A stretch of 64,000 nucleotides of DNA, taken from Megamerina dolium. Lineage: Eukaryota; Arthropoda; Insecta; Diptera; Megamerinidae. Positions 43,953 to 55,734 of the stretch are shown piece by piece. The stretch is from positions 87,844,846-87,908,845 of the forward strand of contig OY978526.1 of NCBI GenBank assembly GCA_963854835.1. Reading direction: 5' to 3'. The position numbers were made by a program, and so were the translations under genes. The notes under the pieces are model-generated. The model saw only the letters and a list, made by a program, of their open reading frames with translations, did no database searches and was not told the DNA's origin. Numbering within the stretch: position 1 is the stretch's first letter; the number at the start of each line of letters is the position of its first letter.

Positions 43953-44251
43953 GGGTGCCGTAGGTCAGTGGTTAGTGTGTTGGCAATAAACAATTTAATA
44001 TCGAAAAGATTTTTCTTTCGAACGGTACCCAACTGTCGGCAAGTAATTAGAAATTCTTCTGGCAGTAACAATTTGCCATAGAAAAGCTTCTAAAAAAACT
44101 TTGTCACACAAAGCTCAGAAAAAGTGATGTTTGCCATTCGGAACCAGAAGTAGAACCCTTCTAATACCATCCAAAATTTAACACTGTTGTAATGGAAGAG
44201 AAACTCGGCCAAAGAGTCCTGTGGGGCTTTAAGTGCCACATATTTTTTTTT
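43953..44251 (+). mobile_element. tRNA-derived SINE, copy 4
   Basis: Starts GGGTGCCGTAGGTCAGTGGT (A box with one change), then jumps past the B-box region into the body: ATATCGAAAAGATTTTTCTT, TCGAACGGTACCCAACTGTC, CTTTGTCACACAAAGCTCAG, CCAAAATTTAACACTGTTGT and GGCCAAAGAGTCCTGTGGGG, ending GTGCCACATATTTTTTTTTA. It has the internal segment missing from copy 3 but has lost the B box. Confidence 0.8.
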
Positions 44252-45224
44252 AACGGTGCGTCTCGACAGGCAATATTTCATTGATTGCATTGTCAATTTA
44301 TTGCAAATCGAGGTCTCTCATTGCTTATGGTTGGCAATTTATGTTTTACCATATTGCTTGCCATGTATTGCCACCACAGAGTTAACAATTGAAGTCATTT
44401 TAACTGTTTGACTTTCAAATCGTGCATTTGTCACTGCTCTTAAAAAGGATTAACCGAAAAACTGAGTTTTTTCTTTTATCTTCCTCTTCATACAAATCGA
44501 TCAATTCTTTGAAGCATTCCAAATGGCAATGGTATAACATAAAAATACTTTCAATGACAATTGACAGATGGAAAGCAATTATTTATTGAATGTCGTGACG
44601 CCGTGTATTGCGTGATTGATGACAGTGGCTAATCCACAGGTCACAAATTTAATCAAATCTATAAACCAGAGACCTGAGAACACAGAACGTATCGATGTGT
44701 CGGTTGTTAAGTTTTATAGTTCTCGTCTTTCTAAATACAGGCCCCGTCTAATGTGACTGTTTGCGAGTTCAAGCTGGCGCAGGTAATTTATATCTTTTGA
44801 CAAGCCCCTAAGCTCCATACCGTGTACGGCTATTTTCAGTGAAATACAAAAACGAGTCCATTCACCAGCCTTCTTATACCCTTGAATGTTCTTATGCCAT
44901 ATCGGCCACTCAGTTCCTCCTTTATTCTATTACCACCTTTTCTGAATTTTTCTGAGAGATTTTTCATAACAATTGATTGAAAAAAATGAAGTTCTCTTGT
45001 TTTTGTTTTAAAGGGAACTAAATTACAGAAATATAATTGAACTATTTTTTATCACGGCTGCACACTGTCCATGTATGTCATTGTCATAAAGTTGAAGATG
45101 ATGACATACCAATTGCCAAATATTATTTATTGAAAAACACTCTACTTGTCAGTTGATTTATGTATTTGTATTTTCACTTTTCAAAAATCAAAATCAGAAA
45201 TCAGTTTTCGCTGCTAACGACAAA
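44252..45224. other. Intergenic DNA between IFT56 and Cep20
   Basis: Presumed promoter region of Cep20 at its right end. 44260-44640 contains repeated TATTGCC/GCAATA motifs in both orientations and may be a decayed inverted-repeat element, but no clear ends are seen. Confidence 0.4.
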
Positions 45225-45641
45225 ATGTCCAAAAACTATCTTTCAAAAGAGGATGCAATTAATCAGTTATACGAAACGATTAAAACGAAATTCGAACAAG
45301 ATGGTGTATTACATGATGTACGCTGCATGTTGCAGTCAAAAATGGTATCCATGATGAGAGGCCAAGGTGATACTATGTCACTGGTTGCACACACTACCAG
45401 TGGTTATGAGAACGATTTGCAAGCGAATGAATCACGTATTACAATGCTTCACCAACTGATCATGGAATACTTTCATTGGCACGGCTTCCACTACACAGCA
45501 GAGATGTTCGCTACGGAAAGCGGTTGTGAGAATATAAAACCAGTGCGTGAATGCGTCGAAGGCGCTCTCGGACATTTCAAATATAAGAATTTACCAATTA
45601 TATTGGAGCTCGTATCTGATTTGATGGATAGGAAAAAATAA
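45225..45641 (+). CDS. Cep20: Centrosomal protein 20 (FOPNL / FOR20)
   Basis: A single exon of 138 codons. Cep20 is a small centriolar-satellite and basal-body protein of the FOP/OFD1 family, needed for centriole and cilium assembly. The start MSKNYLSKEDAINQLYETIK is preferred over an in-frame ATG 24 codons upstream because the family begins just before this helix. The segment FEQDGVLHDVRCMLQSKMVS is the highly conserved N-terminal region. A LisH-type dimerisation helix pair follows around residues 78-105 (LHQLIMEYFHWHGFHYTAEM). It ends in a charged helix (LVSDLMDRKK). It lies on the same strand and 1.4 kb downstream of IFT56. Confidence 0.92.
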   Translation: MSKNYLSKEDAINQLYETIKTKFEQDGVLHDVRCMLQSKMVSMMRGQGDTMSLVAHTTSGYENDLQANESRITMLHQLIMEYFHWHGFHYTAEMFATESGCENIKPVRECVEGALGHFKYKNLPIILELVSDLMDRKK

Positions 45642-45697
45642 GCAATTGTACTTCATATGACAAGCTTCTTATGATTGTGGTTTGTAATTAAGAATTT

Positions 45698-45703
45698 AAT
45701 AAA
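45698..45703 (+). terminator. Cep20 polyadenylation signal
   Basis: AATAAA 57 bp after the Cep20 stop codon. Confidence 0.5.
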
Positions 45704-45799
45704 CCTCTAATATAAATAGGATGTAGCATTAATACGATTATATTGTTGAAATTCAAATTGAAACTATTCATCAATTCTGGTCTCTGTTTTATGCCAGTT

Positions 45800-45900
45800 C
45801 ATAGTAACGATCTCATGATAACCATCCGACATCATTACTGGTGTTAATTGTGGCCCCAAGATATAGACAAAGCCACTTACTACTTCAAATGCGACCGATT
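45800..45900 (-). mobile_element. Short fragment of the APE/RT LINE family
   Basis: CATCATTACTGGTGTTAATT, GGCCCCAAGATATAGACAAA and ACTTACTACTTCAAATGCGA match the region of the long LINE around 17600-17665. Confidence 0.75.
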
Positions 45901-46674
45901 TAATACTACCCTGCACCCCCCTAAAAAAAAACTGCATATCTTTGTGGAATAAAAATCAGATTGTACCCTTTCGTATATGTATTTATATGGTAACTTATTT
46001 ATTCGTAACTTCATTAGTTTCACATACAAAGTATGTACATATATCATATATGTAACACTTATGGCTTATCATTTTTTTTTTTCTCCAAAAATATTTTCAT
46101 AGTTACTTTGAGTGATTTATGAGTATTAAATAGCGGCCATATTTGGCCTATTTGGATTATTTCGAAAATAACGAATATATACCTAATTATAATAGTCATC
46201 TTATTTTGACAATTGTCTAGATGTACGTACATAAATGCTTTCTATTGGCTGTAATACATATAAGTATAGGAGTACAATATAGATAAATAATGCAACATGC
46301 ATGAATTAGATCAAAATATATATGTATGTATTTTGTCAAATAAAATTCAAATTGTTCTAGTACGTTCTTGTACTTGTACAATATTTCTATGTGGAACCCT
46401 GATATATGGAATTTTCAATTTTTTTTATAGGTACTATATAAATAGGTATACATTATTACATATATTATTAAGTATACAAGCGTGCGGATATTATTCAAAA
46501 TTTTACAAACGATTCTGTTCTATAAACTACCTATTTTACAAAATAATAGCCATAATCTATCATTCCGTTATAGTAACATTTTTTTTTTTTTTAATATACT
46601 CCGCTCTATTCAGGCACCATTTAGATGACGATATCATAGGTATTTGTTATTGTTAGGTTTGCCAGAAACTTGAC
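45901..46674. other. Intergenic AT-rich DNA, 3' flank of HPS5
   Basis: No gene recognised; the frame at 46297-46656 is low-complexity. Confidence 0.45.
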
Positions 46675-49419
46675 TTAGACTTTCAGCATGCATCTGGTAA
46701 ATAACACACGATCAATTGCATCATTTGGAATGAAATTAGACCACTTAAATATTAAAGCAAGTAGTTCATCGGCTTGCAAATAGTCTAATGCTATGTTTAA
46801 AAAACAATTCCATGTGTAGAAGAAATGGCGATTAACATTCTCAACCGAGGTTATACATTCGCAATTGACACACGAAAAACGGCCTTGTTGCAATTCAACA
46901 AATTGTTCAAAACATCGAGACCATGCACTTAGATTAAAATGCTTTCCAACCTCCAAAAGTAATTCAGGCCGTCCATAGTTGAGGACAATAGACAGAACTT
47001 TGCATATATTGTTCTCTGACATGTAAAACTTAACTAACACATCCAGCAGTGCTGGCACATGCATTAGGACATCAAAGCATTTCACTTGCTCATTTCGCGA
47101 CCAATAATATCGAAGCAATACTGAGCCAAGCTCATGAAACAAACATGTGTTATTAAATCGCAAGGGAAAAGAGCAATTATCGCAGCGCACAATATCTGCG
47201 GAGGTATTAATTAAAATAAATCCCTCTCCAATATAATCTCGTGTATCATCGTCCATCTCCCATATAAGCTCTGGATTAAGATAATTAAAATACATTTCAT
47301 AGCAATTCCTTTTAGCTTGATCTTCGGTGTCACCATGGTCACACATGACTTGTTGCAATTTGCCCAATAAATTAATAAGTTCACGTGCCGAATATTCATC
47401 GAACAGATTTCGATATCGTTCAATAAAATTGGTATTGCCAATTTTTGCACTCTTACATATTAAGTACAAATTATAAATTGTCTTCTCCTCAGCGCTGATG
47501 TGGCTTCCGGCTGCTGTCTTTTGCTTAAACTGTTTCTTCGACCTACATACAATTTCCATTTCGTCATCATTTTCATATACTGCCTTTACATCTTTGAATG
47601 GAATAGAGCGTTCATTGGATGGAATAAGTTCTCTTACTAGTTTTTGTTGATCTTCAGCAAATATATTAAACTTATACTTAATAATATTTTTGCCAAACTT
47701 CCCGGTAACAGTTAATAGTGCATCCTTAAAATGTTTTTCGGTACGTTTTTGTGGTTTCAAATTATCACAAAATGCATTTTCCAAAACATATGCGCCTCTG
47801 GGCGTACATTCTTGGTTAGATTTAAATTGGAAACCAGCAGCTCCAAGACTGGCGCTTCGTTCTGCTGTTCCAGAGCTTCCACCAGAACTGTTATTATCCG
47901 CAATTCCTAAAGACACAAGTTGTACATGGTAAAATGATGTATTATAAGTTATTTCGAATATTTAAACATACCCTCAGACTGAGAAATCGTATCAAATATG
48001 ACGGATAGATCATTAAGCAATTCATACTGATGTCGATCGATGAGAAAATTTTTAATTTGATTAAGTATATTTAATTCATAATCTTCACGAGCCTTATCTG
48101 CAAAATACTTCACATGTTTGCGCATCAAACATGCACATTCGAGCAATTTTTCCTCACGAGCGAGAGAACATGCTTGCGCTTGTAATGTAAGAAGCTCGAC
48201 ACTGTATAGTGAGCCAGTTTGTGTAAAAATCACTATATTTTTGCCCATAATGCGACAATCAACTATACGCTCAAATTGGTTACACCATAGTACTACAGAC
48301 GAAGTACGCATATCAAATATATACAATCCCAATTCAGTGTATGTTAGCAAAAAATCATGCATTAGTATTTGCACTTTTCCAAATTGCAGATTTTGTGGTT
48401 GATAGTCAAGCATTTCATCATTTTCTTCAATCACTTCATTGTTATATATTTTATAGATTTTTGTAGGTGGAATAGCTAGCGCTCCTTTAAACTGATGTGT
48501 TTGTATAACGTCACCTTCAAAATCTACTTCCCATATACGTGAACCCGGTCGGGCACAGAATATTCGTGATGGCTTCAAAGTCTCATTTGCAGATATAGAA
48601 AAGCAAGCACCATACTCGCCATCTCGTGGACGGTTACCAATCTGATAATTAAAACATTGTATACAAATAATTAACTCTAGGTAAGCATACAAATACTATG
48701 TATTGGGCAAACCTGCTTGTACTCTTCGTATTCCGTATTGCATAAAATACATTTCGAACAATTAGATACTAGAAGTAACGATTCAAATGCATCAATTTGT
48801 ACAATAGGCGATTCCAAAAATAGTATAGGATGCACTGTCATATTAAGAAGACTATGACCCTAGAATACAAATTAAATACTTCGGTAAAAGTGCAAAGCTC
48901 CAAATTGGTCAAACTTACAATAAACGAAGACAACAACACTAAATTAACTTGGCCACGAGTGTCACCATAATAAAATTGCTTGTCATCCCGTGTCCACTGA
49001 ACACAGGTCACTTGTACAGATTGGTCACTACTTAAGTGAGTATATATCACTTGTGGCGTAGTGTGTGCAGATAGATTTACCGCATATACACATATCGTTG
49101 AGCGCTGTGTTGCAAACGCGACGTACTTTTCATTGGCAGATATAGCCAAATGGATAACTGCACCATGTTTATTTGGGATAAGATGCAAGAAATTCCCTGT
49201 GCCCCGATTAAACAAGTACAGTGATCCGGAAGTAGCTCCAAAAATTATAAAATTTTGAGAGATATCAAAGCAAGTATACTAAAATATATATATGGCAATG
49301 AAAACATTTAATCAATTAGTTTAATCTTCACCCACCTTTATTCGGTTGCTATGCTTAAGTGGTTCATGTATTGAATGTGAATAATCGATGAAGTTAGTCA
49401 AGCAATATAAATCCGTCAT
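46675..49419 (-). CDS. HPS5: HPS5 (pink), BLOC-2 subunit
   Basis: Five exons on the minus strand: 49419-49336, 49278-48919, 48859-48713, 48641-47972 and 47906-46675, giving 830 residues, close to the fly orthologue's length and shorter than the vertebrate protein. HPS5 is part of the cytosolic BLOC-2 complex that directs cargo to lysosome-related organelles; its loss in Drosophila (pink) lightens eye colour. The first ~200 residues form a WD40-like propeller ([20 protein letters not shown] and a [20 protein letters not shown] blade). From residue 198 comes the family hallmark [14 protein letters not shown], then [20 protein letters not shown] and [12 protein letters not shown]. The C-terminal half is helical. 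Exon 5 opens with a Gly/Ser-rich linker (NNSSGGSSG). All splice phases match. Confidence 0.92.
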
Positions 49420-51018
49420 TTTCCTTTGATTTCCATCGGCTTTAAGGACAGTAAAATTTAATAATTTTATCTTTATTTTAATACTACATGAAAATGAAGT
49501 GCCTAAATGTCAATAAACCCATCATATGTATTCACAAATGCCCAAACCCATACAGCACTTCAGCGGCAGCTTCAACTTTAACTTGAACGGGAGTAAAGAT
49601 GTAATAAAAATTCAAATGCCAAGTGATATGATACAAATCACAAAAATTACGCTATTTTTGTGTGATAAGTCCCGCATTGACTGACGTATTATTATATTAC
49701 ATCGAAGATACACAATACAGCGTATATTTAAAAAACAAATTGTTTTCAATGTTTCCACTAAAAACCATAAAAAATACAAAATATGTTTATACCAAAAAAA
49801 TCATCGTGTAAATTTTAAAATGGCTTTTGTAATTTTATTTTATATTTCCAACTTGTCGGATGTAGAAGTTTGTGTCTGGTGACAGATGCAATTTGTATTG
49901 ACGATTTTTACACATATAAGACAAGCGTTTTTGCATCTTAATACAACACTTGTGCTCTGACCTAACTGAGTTGTTTTTCCCTTTTGTAGGTTGATAGGCT
50001 TAATCAGTTTCTGGTTGGTTTTCGAAAAACTCAGTTTGGCTACTATTTTTAAACTAAACTTAAACTAAACTTAAACTTAACTTAACTGAAACTAAAATTT
50101 AAAGCATCACGATTACATTATCTGTGATTTATTCGAAAGCTTGATATTTTTGTGTCAATAAAACGATATAGATGCTAAGGTCGCTGTCATAGTTGACGAT
50201 AACAATCCCGTCACGCGTTGTTTTTGTTTTCAATGTAAAAATTTTCCTCCAAAATACCACCTTATTTGCATATTCTTTACAAAGTTAAAGAATTTTCAAA
50301 CTCATATCACTATTTTCCATATTCATTTAAACAAGTGACCTAGAAAAATTCTCAAGAGAAACAAAGTATTTAAAAGTAATAACAGATGGATTGATCGATC
50401 ACAAACTAAAGTATGACTAAACATATGAGTGTCAACATAATAGCCGACTACGTTACCTAAAGAGGGTTCATTTGATTTTTATTTTATATATAAACTTCAA
50501 ATGGAACAATTTCTGATTATTTAATTAATTACATGTATCAAAAATAGTGATATAATTTTGTTGCAACACTCTTCACTATCCATTACTTCTTAACAGTTTT
50601 GACCTTTAGATAAATAAATATTGATAAATAACATCTCTGTACAGTAGCAAAAATGAGAGTAATTGGCAGCGCTGAGCTTAGCGACAACACTAAGATTTTT
50701 AGCGTCTATAATTATACTCACTAAACTTAACAACATTGTTGTTGTTGGCCTTATATTTATCGATTCTAGCTAAATATGAGTGTCGAATAAAACACAGTTC
50801 TTATAACTGGTAAAACTACTCGTTACGTATTCTAGATATTTAAGAAATTAATCTTCTTTCCATCCCATACTATATCGTTGTATGGAATTTTGTAAATATG
50901 CAATAGCAATTATTTGTAACTATCCAACAATTTAAATTATTGAGGAAAATGAAGTTGGCAACTAAATGATTTGTGTTATAATCGACCTCAACGTAAGTCG
51001 AACTTTAAGCAAAAAAAT
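49420..51018. other. Intergenic DNA upstream of HPS5
   Basis: The promoter side of HPS5 lies at the left. A run of AAACTTAAACT direct repeats occurs at 50050-50090. No coding region supported. Confidence 0.45.
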
Positions 51019-51113
51019 TCAACTATATAAACGCATCAATGCACGGCGAATTCGGTCAATTTCTTTGTTTTTGACACGTTTCATGCTTTCGCGTAGAGTC
51101 AAAAGTTTTTGTG
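51019..51113 (-). CDS. Candidate terminal coding exon of an unidentified gene
   Basis: On the minus strand, a TTTACAG acceptor is followed by a frame (entering in phase 1) reading QKLLTLRESMKRVKNKEIDR and IRRALMRLYS, then TGA. It is strongly charged and helix-forming, with balanced codons unlike the AT-rich surroundings. A possible first exon lies on the same strand at 51644 (MQENETLKKRQNAMHK), head to head with Mkk4. I could not join the two with a good donor: the only in-phase one is C|GTCAAA. The product is not recognised. Confidence 0.35.
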
Positions 51114-51941
51114 CTGTAAACATAAATTAAAAACGAATATGGATAAATGACCATGCCAAAGAAGATAAATAAGTATGGTCTTTTAGTACGAGTCTTGTAC
51201 TAATGACAGAGAAAATATGTGTTGTAACAGATTTTCTGTAAGATGGATATGGCACTGTTAATGGAAGAGTTTAAATTGAAAATATCAGGAGATGATAAAA
51301 TAATTTTCTAATAAGTTTGAAAAACAAACAAACTAAAATAATATATCACTCCACGAGAACATGACTTAGTACCATGTGTGTTTACACACGAGACAGACAA
51401 CAAACATACACCATACACCACATACAAAAAAGCAGTTATTGACATCTGCTGATATTTGGAGTTAAAAGTCGGTCCATTAACAGTGGAATAACGCTAAGTT
51501 ATTGAATTGCTGCTTATAGCTTCTTCATCAATACTTTCCCTGTCATTAGCACAAGGGCTGTTCTAAAATACTTCATCCTGATTTAGTTTCTTGGCACTTA
51601 TGCATGGCATTTTGACGTTTCTTTAGAGTCTCATTCTCTTGCATTGTTTTTCTTGTTTTGTGTGCGAGTTATGTTCGTCCTGCTGGGAAAAATCGAATAT
51701 ACGGATATTTTAGAGTTATTTAATATGCAGTTCTTATAGGAAGAAAGAAGTTTAATATATAGTATTTTATTTTGTTCATAGAATAAAAAGAGTTAAGTTA
51801 TATTGTTCTTCAGCAGCGCATTAGACTACCAAGGTGCGCCCCATCTTAACTCCTTTGAAGCATTTGGTGTGTATTAGTAGAATCATCTAATTATTTCTTT
51901 TAATCCATTATACGAAGAAAATTTTTAAATTAAACTACGAA
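51114..51941. other. Region between the candidate exon and Mkk4
   Basis: Contains the possible minus-strand first exon near 51590-51644 and the Mkk4 promoter/5' UTR at its right end. If the minus-strand gene is real, this would be a bidirectional promoter. Confidence 0.4.
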
Positions 51942-53502
51942 ATGGAGCGCCCAAACAATTTATTTGCAGGCAAGTTGATATAAAAATACGTTTAAACAGA
52001 CTTTAAAGTTATTCATATTTTAGTCAGCTCTGGTCGTCCACGCAATCCGCCCGGTGAATTAAACTTAAATAATCTCAGTATGCGTCCGCCCTCGTCGCTA
52101 TCCTCGACATCTTCCGGCTCTGCTTCGTCCACAATATCTGCCTCGTCAGCATCGAGTTCCTCATCAACAAATATTATGGCACTACGATTTGGCTCACCAG
52201 CTTCGGCTGTGGTAATACCAGGTAAATATTTACTTTAATACATTTATATTAAAAAAAAAAATAATTTCTGATATATTCGGTACAGATCGCACCCGAGAAC
52301 GTATAAAGCAACAAGCATGCGGTAAGCTACAGGTAGGACCAAGTGCACTGGATGTTTATCAGTTTACATCAGACGACATGGAGGATTTGGGCGAGATTGG
52401 ACGGGGGGCATTCGGGGCGGTCAATAAAATGATATTTAAGAAAATTGATATGGTAATGGCTGTGAAACGCATTCGTTCAACTGTCGACGAAAAGGAACAA
52501 AAACAGCTGCTAATGGATTTGGAAGTTGTAATGAAATCAAACGAATGCAACTACATAGTGCAATTCTATGGTGCTCTATTTAAAGAAGGCGATTGCTGGA
52601 TATGTATGGAGCTAATGGATACTTCATTGGATAAGTTCTACAAGTACATTTATGAACGTAAGCAGCAGCGTATTCCAGAATCGATATTAGCAAAAATTAC
52701 TGTAGCGACAGTGCATGCGTTAAACTATCTAAAGGAGCAATTAAAAATAATACATCGTGATGTAAAACCGAGTAATATACTACTGCATAAGCGTGGTGAC
52801 ATTAAGCTGTGTGATTTTGGTATATCAGGACAATTAGTTGACTCTATTGCCAAGACCAAGGATGCCGGTTGTAGGCCGTATATGGCTGTAAGTTAAATTT
52901 AGGCATTATTTGGCCTTATGATTACAATGCTTTTTACAATTTTAGCCCGAACGCATTGATCCGGAGCGTGCAAAAGGTTATGACGTACGTAGCGATGTTT
53001 GGTCACTAGGCATAACACTAATGGAAGTTGCAACTGGCACATTCCCGTATCGTAAATGGGATTCAGTTTTTGAACAATTATGCCAGGTAAAATAACATAT
53101 GTGTAATACAAATGTATATGGGAAAATCTCATTTTAACACAACTCTCCTAATTTATAACACAATTAGGTCGTTCAGGGGGATCCACCGCGTTTGCAACCC
53201 TCATATAACGATATGGAGTTTTCGCTGGAATTTGTCGAATTTGTAAATACATGGTTAGTAAATATTTATTCAAGTAGATTATTTAAATTTGAACAAAATG
53301 AAACAATAAATTCCATTTATGTTCCAGTTTAATAAAAAATGAAAGTGAACGTCCCAAATATAGTCGACTTTTGCAAATGCCGTTTATTACAAGAGGTGAA
53401 CGAAGCCATACCGATGTAGCAGCATATGTAACGGATATATTAGAATCCATGGAAAATGATGGTATAACTCAATTTACAACAAATCAACCTGCAGAAAGTT
53501 AA
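51942..53502 (+). CDS. Mkk4: MAP kinase kinase 4 (JNK/p38 pathway)
   Basis: Six exons: 51942-51969, 52024-52221, 52286-52887, 52946-53086, 53168-53253 and 53328-53502, coding for 409 residues. Mkk4 is a cytoplasmic dual-specificity kinase that phosphorylates JNK (and p38) on Thr and Tyr during stress and morphogenesis. A Ser-rich N-terminal tail precedes the kinase domain. Visible motifs: glycine loop GRGAFGAV (114-121), the ATP-binding lysine in AVKR (Lys136), HRDVKPSN (from 232), DFG (252-254), and the activation segment SIAKTKDAGCRPYMAPERID with phospho-sites Ser262 and Thr266, the MKK4 signature. Intron 1 uses a GC donor (AG|GCAAGT); no GT donor nearby keeps the frame. The C-terminus carries the expected docking-domain helices. 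Confidence 0.94.
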
Positions 53503-55519
53503 TGGAAACGCTTTTACAAAAAAAAAAAATCACCATTTCATGGGTGAAATTTTAATACAAAATATTGTTATTGTATTTGTAGCAGTTAAGCTCTTAGTCT
53601 TGTTAAATACACAGATTTAATTGTAGACCTTATTTTGTAGGAACATATGTTATTATTTTTATTTTGAACATTTTAACAATTAAGATAAATGATCATATTA
53701 TTGTTTACAAAGCGGACATAGATATCATAACATTCTGTTTGTGTCGAAGCATTTGCGTTCATTTAAAAACATATATACATACCTTACATAATAGTAAAGC
53801 ATAATAGCCTGTGTCTATCGCCACATTTGCCGTTCATTTCAAAAATATGTATACCAATTAATTATATAGGTACATAATATTATATTTAGAAAATCTTTAA
53901 TTATTTCTTTAAGCACTGAATGCAATAAACATAAGCAATATTTTGAGCATTACCAATTTTAAACAAATGATGATAATTGGATATTAATGTAAAAAAAAGC
54001 TTAACACTGGGAGATAAATCCGAAATTCCGTATATTTTGTATGTCGTTTTTTTTTATCATATTTTTACTGATTTTCTAATTATATTGATATGTGCCAGCG
54101 TAATGCATTTTTTTTTCTTTTGCAAGAATATTTTTAAACGAAAATATGTTTAATAAAACGGTGTTAAATGCACATAACAAAACGTAAACACCACTAATAT
54201 TAAATAATTTGTGCCTGCTATCCCTATAATTAGTGAAGGTCAAAAATTTTTAACTAAAAATAAATTTGTACATATGTTAAGCTGTTTTTTATATCAAAAT
54301 TATATCGGCTTGTATTCCGAAACTCAGGTTATTAATTTTTGAAATCCTTTAAGCAATTTTGTAAATCAAAATAACAAAAAAAATGCTATAAATTGCAAAT
54401 TTGCAATGCAATCAGCGTCCACATTTATGCCTGAAGATTTTATTTTGCAAATTAGAGTACATGGTTAAATATAGTAGCTTATTTTAAGAACTACATAAAA
54501 AGTGTTAATTAAATAAACATGTAAGAAGATGTAAAGGTATTCTTCACAAATAAATTCAGCTTTTATACAAAATATTTTAAACAATATAATAAAATAGATT
54601 TATATCAAATAAGGTGTCGGCAAAGACAATAAAGTGGTTTTGTGGCAACGCCAAAAAGCTAATTATGAACGCGCGAGGAGGAGTTCATATCTGGTAATAA
54701 ACGCTTAGTCGCTCAGCTAAAATTGAATACTTATTCGAGAAACTCAATTTTTCTGTATTGCACCAAGCTTAATAAAATGCTTATGAGAATCAATTTAGTA
54801 ATTATTACTCTTATCAACTTGAAATTGAATTAAATAACAAATCTAGTATTAAATAAAGAATATTCAAGAAATCATCAATTGTAGTAAAATACTTTGTAAA
54901 ACACAAATATGCTAAACACCATCACCATATATCATATACACGAATGTTTGTGAAGCGGTTTGTGAAATTTAGCAAATAAATATAACAATTTAGTATACAT
55001 ACACCAGTGCATAAATATTTAACACTAGCAATTCCACAGAAAATGACAGAGTTTCACTTCTAATTCTGTTATATGCACATGACCGAGATAGGAACTATGT
55101 AATAGCCCAATGGTACAGCTTTGCCGAAGACTTCTTTCAGAAACTTTGCTAAGGCTGAAAAATCGACTGATTATTTGAACCTCAAATTTTTCTTAACAAT
55201 AGATTTGAACTTAGAAACTGCTTAGATAACTGAAAATGGCTCTGTGAATTCGCATACTTATCATATTGTAACGCATTCTCGATCAGTCGAACTGAATAAC
55301 AATGGGAGTATTATAAAGAGCAAAAAGTAAGTAAGACTAGGTCGAGGTTCTATGCCCTCGATACGATAAATTAGGAGTTTCATATTTATAGAATGCTCAA
55401 AAATGCTTGTGGTCATTTTAGAGCAAAATTAAACGGATCACAATTAAATAGCTTATACAAAGCAGTAGCCTGGACCATTTTCACCCGTCCACCCCGATAT
55501 TGACATGGTTAAGCACATT
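53503..55519. other. 3' flank of Mkk4 and AT-rich intergenic DNA
   Basis: An AATAAA at 53924-53929 is one of several candidate polyadenylation signals. No other gene recognised. Confidence 0.45.
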
Positions 55520-55690
55520 CAGTGTTTGGTACTGTTGAGCTAATGAAAAAACACGATCGGAACCAGCTGGAAGACTTAAACAAAGACCAAACATCAAGTG
55601 GAAAAACCAAGTATTGGAGAATCTAACAACTCTTGGGGTTTCAAACTGAAGTCAGCAAATGTAGAACGAAGACGATTTGAGAAGTATTCT
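55520..55690 (+). mobile_element. C-terminal fragment of the APE/RT LINE family
   Basis: The plus strand reads EPAGRLKQRPNIKWKNQVLE then NLTTLGVSN, parallel to residues 837-866 of the long LINE (EPAGGRRKRGRPNLRWKDQV), with stops afterwards. It joins directly to the opposite-strand RNase H LINE to the right. Confidence 0.8.
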
Positions 55691-55734
55691 TGTTATCGGC
55701 CAAAATCGAACAAAACACTATCCAATCTTTGACC

